Shown: piece by piece, positions 58,331 through 64,000 of the stretch
How positions within the stretch are numbered: position 1 is the first letter of the stretch
How the letters are laid out: every line of letters begins with the position of its first letter
Assembly: GCA_947579605.1 (NCBI GenBank)
Contig: OX388318.1
Coordinates: 9,300,001 to 9,364,000 of the forward strand
Length of the DNA stretch: 64,000 bases
Source: Athripsodes cinereus
Lineage: Eukaryota; Arthropoda; Insecta; Trichoptera; Leptoceridae
Direction of reading: 5' to 3'
Translations under genes and position numbers: made by a program
Notes under the pieces: model-generated
The model's database searches: none
Seen by the model: the letters and a program-made list of their open reading frames with translations, nothing else
Told to the model about the DNA's origin: nothing

Positions 58331-60964
58331 ATTATGCTTGTTTAAAAATTAATGCTGCCTATTGAAAATTTAATATCATTGTTTCGATTAATATATTATA
58401 AGTAATTCTTTCTAAATCGGGTGTTTTCCTTTAATAAAAGAAAAAGTAAGAATCGATTTCCACTAAAATTGTTTGTAAATAATGGGATGGCGTTATAACG
58501 CTTAGTATGGAGTCAATTCTTGAGAAATACTTGGATAAATATAAAAATGTTTAGCTGTTGTGGAGCATTACTTCTCATAATATAATTATGTTTCTAATAA
58601 AAAATATTCCCAGCAAGAGTAAGTGCGGCAATTTTTCTCAAGTACGTATAAGTGTTAAGGTTCATATTTATTATAATTTTCCTACATGGAACGTTGAACA
58701 TCATCGTCCCGCCTGTGCTTCTAGTAAATGGACTCCAGCGATTTGGCTACGAGACGGAGTAACTTTAAAAATCTTTCAACGAGGAATATTTAATGAATCC
58801 GGCAGATGGATATTTCAAACAGACTAAAATATATACAATCTACAAAACTGGGACGTAGAGGAAAGCGAAAAGGAGCAACATTTTGGGATTTGTATATTTT
58901 TGAAAAGAACATACTTATTCTGTATCATCTACCAACATATTTATGTAATACTTATTAAGTCAAAATATCGCATACTAAATTAAAAATTTAAAAAAAAACA
59001 CTTGATTTTGATCATCTTCAGTATTATTTATATATCTCGTAAATAATTTATTTTAATATTACCATCCTGAACAAACCACTTTTAAAAATATCAACACGAA
59101 ATTAAATTAATCTTTCTTTTACGTTTAATTTTTTTTCATTTATTTTTGTAATTTTTATAAGGAGACTTACCGCCCACCCGAATTCCGCAGAAGTCTGGGG
59201 ACTTTTGTTATTCGAAAAAATTCTAATTTCAAAAGATTAATCTCATTTGTTTCTCATGTATTTCTTAATGCTATGATTTTGAATTATATTTAAATCACAT
59301 AAGGAAAAACAACACCAAAGTATCAGTGATTTAGAAGTGAAATTTGTACAATCCTGAACAAAATTTCGTTTTAAAATATATTCCAAAACTTTTTCAGAAA
59401 CTCGCACTGTTAATAATAAGTTTTAAAAATAGTTTGCGGACGAAATTCGTTTCCTCAATTTATCTACTTGAAATTCACCATATTTCGCGTTTATTTATTA
59501 TTTTTTCATCTTCGCCGTAGGAATCTTTTAAATAAGTTAGAGAACAATTTACGATTCATCCGAGGAGTTAATATCAAACTCAAGCATACAATTGTTTCAG
59601 AAATTACTTTAATATGAATATTTAAGTACTTTTATTTTTCAAAAAATATGTAACCTTTCGTCAAATGAATATCGTTCATTATAAGAATAATATTTTTAAA
59701 ATTAGTAATTCATTTATCAGATACAAAATGTGGATGCCTACGTAAGAGTTAGTCATGAATAAAATTCTTAAGAATATTCCAAAATCAACTTGTATTTATT
59801 CAGTGTTTATATTTCCAAAAATAAATGTTTATTTTTATGTAGGAGTTAAATTATAGCTTCATTAGTAAAATATGCAACTTTGACTATTTTCATAAAGCAA
59901 CGTTCTTAAAAATTATATAAATTATGTAAATCTATTATAATAATTATGTTAATTATTCGAAGAATTCTACTAGTTTGGCACCAACACAGTAAAAATTTAA
60001 TATTTTTAGCATTATAAGAACCTTTCTTAGCGAAATAAAAGTTTCAAAAACCTTTGATAATGAACCTGAATGAATTGTTCATTTTATAATATATGTATTT
60101 ATAATAAAAATATTTCCATATCCAATTTAAATATGCCAGCTATACATTATATTACAGCAAAATGCTAGAAAAAGAGGGAAGGATGCTTATTGTCATGTCA
60201 TAAAAACCATCCCCTTCGGAGGAAATATTTATTTTTCAGCTTCGTTATTATAACTACATACTGAACTGCAGGCGAAGGGAGTGAGATAATTTCACACCCT
60301 TATGGTTATAATAGTGAGGCTGTCAGGGAAGATTTTTTCATAAATTTGTCACATTCCTAACAATATATCTCAATTTTCTGTTTTCTACTCGAGGCTAGAT
60401 GGATGATTCTGGTGAAATCTTCAGAAAATGTTGAAAATATTATATTGTTATGTATCATAATACTTTTCCTGAATCATCTATCATGATACAAATGTGGCTT
60501 TATTTTAGAAATACGGTGATAAATAATGATAAATATCTAGAAAGGTTGACGTATTATCTATTGATATATTTAGTATTAACTGTCGTATTAGATATAGAAA
60601 GACAAGAAATATATTTTATTCGATTACTTGAATGTAGAGAGAAAAGTTATTTGAAAATATTCTTATTCATTGAAAAAAGAATAATATATTGCATTAAAAA
60701 GAATGACCTATTCAGGTTGTCCTGGATCTGAATGTTACATGTGTATGTGTGTTTAGTGCATTGTATATATGTATGTGTATCGTTTCTTTAGTAGTACCCA
60801 TAATACAAGATTCACGTCTAGGGACTAGCTCAATCTATGTGAGGTGTCTGTGTGTGATAGGTATATTATGTTATTATAATTTATTTCTTAACAAAAACTT
60901 AGATAGACTCTCTAGCAATATTCATCAAAAGATAAGCTTACCTAATCATCATCATCTCTGTCGG

Positions 60965-61165
60965 TCCCTCAATCCTGAGGATCGTGACCATCATGCCTCG
61001 TCCTGTAAACCATCTGTCTCCATGTTGAGCGATCCTCCGCCATGTGTAAGGCCCCGTGAAGTGAGCTCTGTGTGGCCTCCTTAATTTGGTCGCTCCATCT
61101 TATTGGCACTCTGCCCCTTCCCCTCCTCCCTTCTACAACCCCAGTCATTATTAGCTTACCTAATA
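60965..61165 (-). mobile_element. LINE fragment, RT C-terminal coding end (another family)
   Basis: The minus strand reads GVVEGRRGRGRVPIRWSDQI, then KEATQSSLHGALHMAEDRST and WRQMV. The RRGRGR-P-RW-D-I ... A-DR--WR pattern is the C-terminal signature of insect non-LTR reverse transcriptases. It differs from families R and J and is 5'-truncated. Confidence 0.75.
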
Positions 61166-62247
61166 TAATTTCATAAAACAAAATTAAGAAAGAAAATATA
61201 TATACTTATAGATAGAGACAAAGAGAGGTGGTGTTAGGTGTCTCTCGATTATATATACCATGAGGAACTAAGGTAGTTATCGGAGCCCTAATTCCTCTCA
61301 ATTTCTGAAAAAATTAATTGAGAATCCAAATTAAATCATTATAATTCAACATTCATCCTGTATAGTCTCAAGTTGCCTTCTTCACCTCTTCCTTTAAATT
61401 CGTTCTTTTAATTATTGTCTTTATTATTCATTTAATTAAGATCACCCCTTATATTTTAATTTACATTGCTACGCGGAGAGGGTGAATCTTTTCCAATTCC
61501 ATAGATATTTTTATATTTAAATACATAGCTGAATACTAAAATATGCTAAAAGTTTCGAAGGAGTTGGTTGAGGAAAATAAAACAAAAATTTAATCAGAAA
61601 AAAAATATGATAATTAAGCTTCGAAATTAAAAGCGATAAAGAATTTCTTGAAAATAAAATTGCTGTTTTTAACGCCAAAATATTATTTTCTATAAAAAAA
61701 AAAGTATTCACAGAAGTTCTGTTATCCATTAAAACTTAATTTTTAATAAAGCCTAGCTTCATGGTCGTAAAGTGTTAGTATTTTTTCTGTAGTTCGTAAG
61801 TTTGAATCTCTTTGACATAATTATTGTATCTTACGGTCCTTGAATGTGAACAGTACCTAATATATTTTACAAAACACGAATTTCATTTTTAAAATATTAT
61901 TTTTAACATCGATTTCAAATATTGGGTTCACTCTCAGAGTTGGAACCGAACCTATTATATACAATATCACTTATTTTAAAATATCAAAAATCTCCTTGCC
62001 AGAATTGAAATTCCTTTCAATTTTTTCGGCATGATTTCTTCATGATAACATTTAGAGATTAATTACGTAAGCTCACATGTTATACATATTTTCAGATTAT
62101 AGGTATGTTTAATAAATCAACTATAATCAATATACCAGATATCTACCTGTCAGAACTAAATATTATTAAAACACGTCACAACATGAAGTACAGATTATGA
62201 ATTTTATAGTACCAGCCATAATCCACACATAAATATTTGAGTCCGTT

Positions 62248-62290
62248 CGTATGTATGTATGTATGTATGTATGTATGTATGTACGTATGT
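62248..62290. repeat. (GTAT)n microsatellite
   Basis: About ten GTAT units, the last with one change. Confidence 0.95.
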
Positions 62291-63079
62291 CCTTAATGGA
62301 CTCAGAAATTAGGAAAGACCGAAGTAAAATAATACACTCTATACAAGGTCTCATCTTCTGGGCAGGTTTAAGGCTAAAAACATTTTAAATATCTTACGTA
62401 TTGATAAAGATATTTTAATTTTAATGCGACCATGTCACAAAATTAGCAACAAAATGTATGTAAAATTAATGCAAGATTTAGTAAATAGCAATATTCACAA
62501 TCAAACATTTTTCATTGTATTGAATTAATATCAAAATGGATGTAACAATAAATACAACAATTCTGAAACTAAATATTTAGGGTTTATTTTCGTAATAAAA
62601 TATCGTGTTTGCTAATGAGAAAAGCTCTTGAATTACGTGAATAAAAATTGCATATTTTTGACATATTGGGCTATTTTCATAATGGAAGACATTATGAAAC
62701 CATAGAAAACTATACTGTAGAATAATAATAGTTTTACCTATAAAATCCATAAACAATGTTAAATGATTTTCAATGAGTGGGAACCTATTTATTTTCACCT
62801 AATATTTTTTACATAAATTATGAAATATTTGATAGTAAAATATTCTGAAATATTGAAGGATGCAGATAATCCATTTTTAAGGTTTTTTGGGAATAAAGAG
62901 TAAATACTTATATGACAATTTATTCTTGACTTTTTTTAATTTCATAGCAAATACCCATTTATGCACTGCAAACCAAAAATACAAATTCGAATGTGGACAA
63001 TTATAATATTTTAACATTTATGTGACTACAATTTTTTCACGAAAAGGGATGTTTACCCTTTTTTTCTTATAGAAATTTG

Positions 63080-64000
63080 GGATGACAATCTTCGAGTTTT
63101 TACATTAAGATGAGGTTTTTAGTAGTTTTTGCACGTAGGTACCCGCCTATTTTTCTAAATAAAATATGAGCTTTCGAGGTGTCGAGCTCACATATTTTTC
63201 ATTTGGAAGAGGTTTTTAGCACTTTTTCCATGTAGGTACCTACCAATATGTGGAATTTCTTAACTTCAAGCTTTTTCATCGGGACGAGGTTGTTAGTACT
63301 TTTTTTTCCATGTAGGTGCCTACTTATTTTTTTTTTACATAAATGTGAACATCTGAGGTGTCAAACTTCAAGATTTTTCAATGGGAAGAGGTTTTTAGCA
63401 CTTTTTTCGATGTTGGCACCTACCTATTTTTTTTACCTAAGTATGGGCATGTGAGGTATCAAACTTCATGATTTTTCATTGGGAAGAGTTTTTCAGCACT
63501 TTTTTCGATGTAGGTACCTACCTATTTTTTTTACCTAAGTATGGGCATCTGAGGTGTCAAACTTCAAGATTTTTCAATGGGAAGAGGTTTTTAGCACTTT
63601 TTTCGATGTTGGCACCTACCTATTTTTTTTACCTAAGTATGGGCATGTGAGGTATCAAACTTCATGATTTTTCATTGGGAAGAGTTTTTCAGCACTTTTT
63701 TCGATGTAGGTACCTACCTATTTTTTTTACCTAAGTATGGGCATGTGAGGTATCAAACTTCATGATTTTTCATTGGGAAGAGTTTTCCAGCACTTTTTTC
63801 GATGTAGGTACCTACCTATTTTTTTTACCTAAGTATGGGCATGTGAGGTATCAAACTTCATGATTTTTCATTGGGAAGAGTTTTTCAGCACTTTTTTCGA
63901 TGTAGGTACCTACCTATTTTTTTAACCTAAATATGGGCATGTGAGGTATCAAACTTCAAGATTTTTCATTTAGAGATTTGCAATGCTTTTTATGATGTAG
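63080..64000. repeat. 98-bp tandem repeat array, open at the window edge
   Basis: The anchor ATGGGCAT recurs at 63443, 63541, 63639, 63737, 63835 and 63933, exactly 98 bp apart. More divergent units precede it (anchors near 63163, 63247, 63343). Each unit holds CTTCA(A/T)GATTTTTCA, GGGAAGAG, CACTTTTTTCGATGT and a GGTACCTACCTA or GGCACCTACCTA word. Copies fall into two types. The reading frames through it are incidental. Confidence 0.95.

Larger units (their letters stand above)
51277..64000 (+). other. pk: prickle intron, runs off the window
   Basis: Begins with the strong GTAAGT donor. No open frame with LIM-type CxxC/HxxC spacing was seen, so the intron is at least 12.7 kb. It contains LINE fragments and tails, a small foldback and a tandem repeat. 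Stretches not listed separately (51280-52970, 58335-60960, 61190-63080) are AT-rich with nothing recognised. Confidence 0.75.

Noticed and set aside
58558..58827. 89-codon open frame in a slightly GC-richer patch.
   Set aside because: No domain and no plausible exon boundaries; left as unassigned intron.
63248..63650. Open frames with repeated peptides near the right edge.
   Set aside because: They are by-products of the 98-bp tandem repeat, whose period is not a multiple of three.
51277..64000. Search for the LIM-domain exons of prickle.
   Set aside because: No frame shows the CxxC...HxxC zinc-finger spacing; they should lie beyond the window.
1..64000. CRISPR arrays, operons, rRNA genes or viral genes.
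   Set aside because: None seen; split exons and element content are those of an insect nuclear genome.

Overview
The window looks like insect nuclear DNA, most likely from a moth or butterfly. It is very AT-rich, its coding signal is split into short exons with GT-AG introns, it is full of non-LTR retrotransposon debris and small inverted-repeat elements, and the GTAGGTACCTAC-type words common in lepidopteran DNA recur throughout. The order is an inference; the insect-type gene and repeats are seen directly.

The only host gene I can recognise is prickle, a planar cell polarity gene, on the + strand. Three exons (18089-18356, 50868-50981, 51148-51276) join in one reading frame and encode the region before the PET domain and the PET domain itself. 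The LIM-domain exons are not visible and should lie beyond the right edge. A possible upstream coding exon (9737-9813) has a strong start context and the phase that fits the 18089 acceptor. A weaker alternative first exon (49341-49421) also fits in phase. The two firm PET introns are about 32.5 kb and 166 bp, so almost everything else here is intron or 5' flank of prickle.

Layout. 1-9.7 kb: AT-rich DNA with a 3.3-kb DNA transposon (3853-7137) that has terminal inverted repeats, subterminal repeats and a broken minus-strand gene of an obscure insect transposon protein family. 9.7-18 kb: the candidate first exon, LINE fragments and a 528-bp Harbinger-like MITE with TTA target duplications (14332-14859). 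18-50.9 kb: the giant prickle intron, holding a LINE with an intact 906-codon endonuclease/reverse transcriptase ORF (about 24440-28631), many 5'-truncated LINE fragments, a 697-bp MITE (45611-46307), a tRNA-like foldback (38011-38245) and copies of a dispersed repeat. 50.9-51.3 kb: two PET exons. 51.3-64 kb: intron with LINE tails and fragments, ending in a 98-bp tandem repeat that runs off the edge.

The most informative observations concern mobile elements. These are a canonical -1 frameshift heptamer at the ORF1/ORF2 junction of the LINE, LINE fragments preserving their insertion history (perfect 10-bp target duplications, a nested insertion, a 5' patch copied from nearby DNA through a 5-base microhomology, and a twin-priming-like inversion), and a TIR-bounded home for a protein family usually seen only as 'uncharacterized'. 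All alignments were done by eye; no database search was possible.
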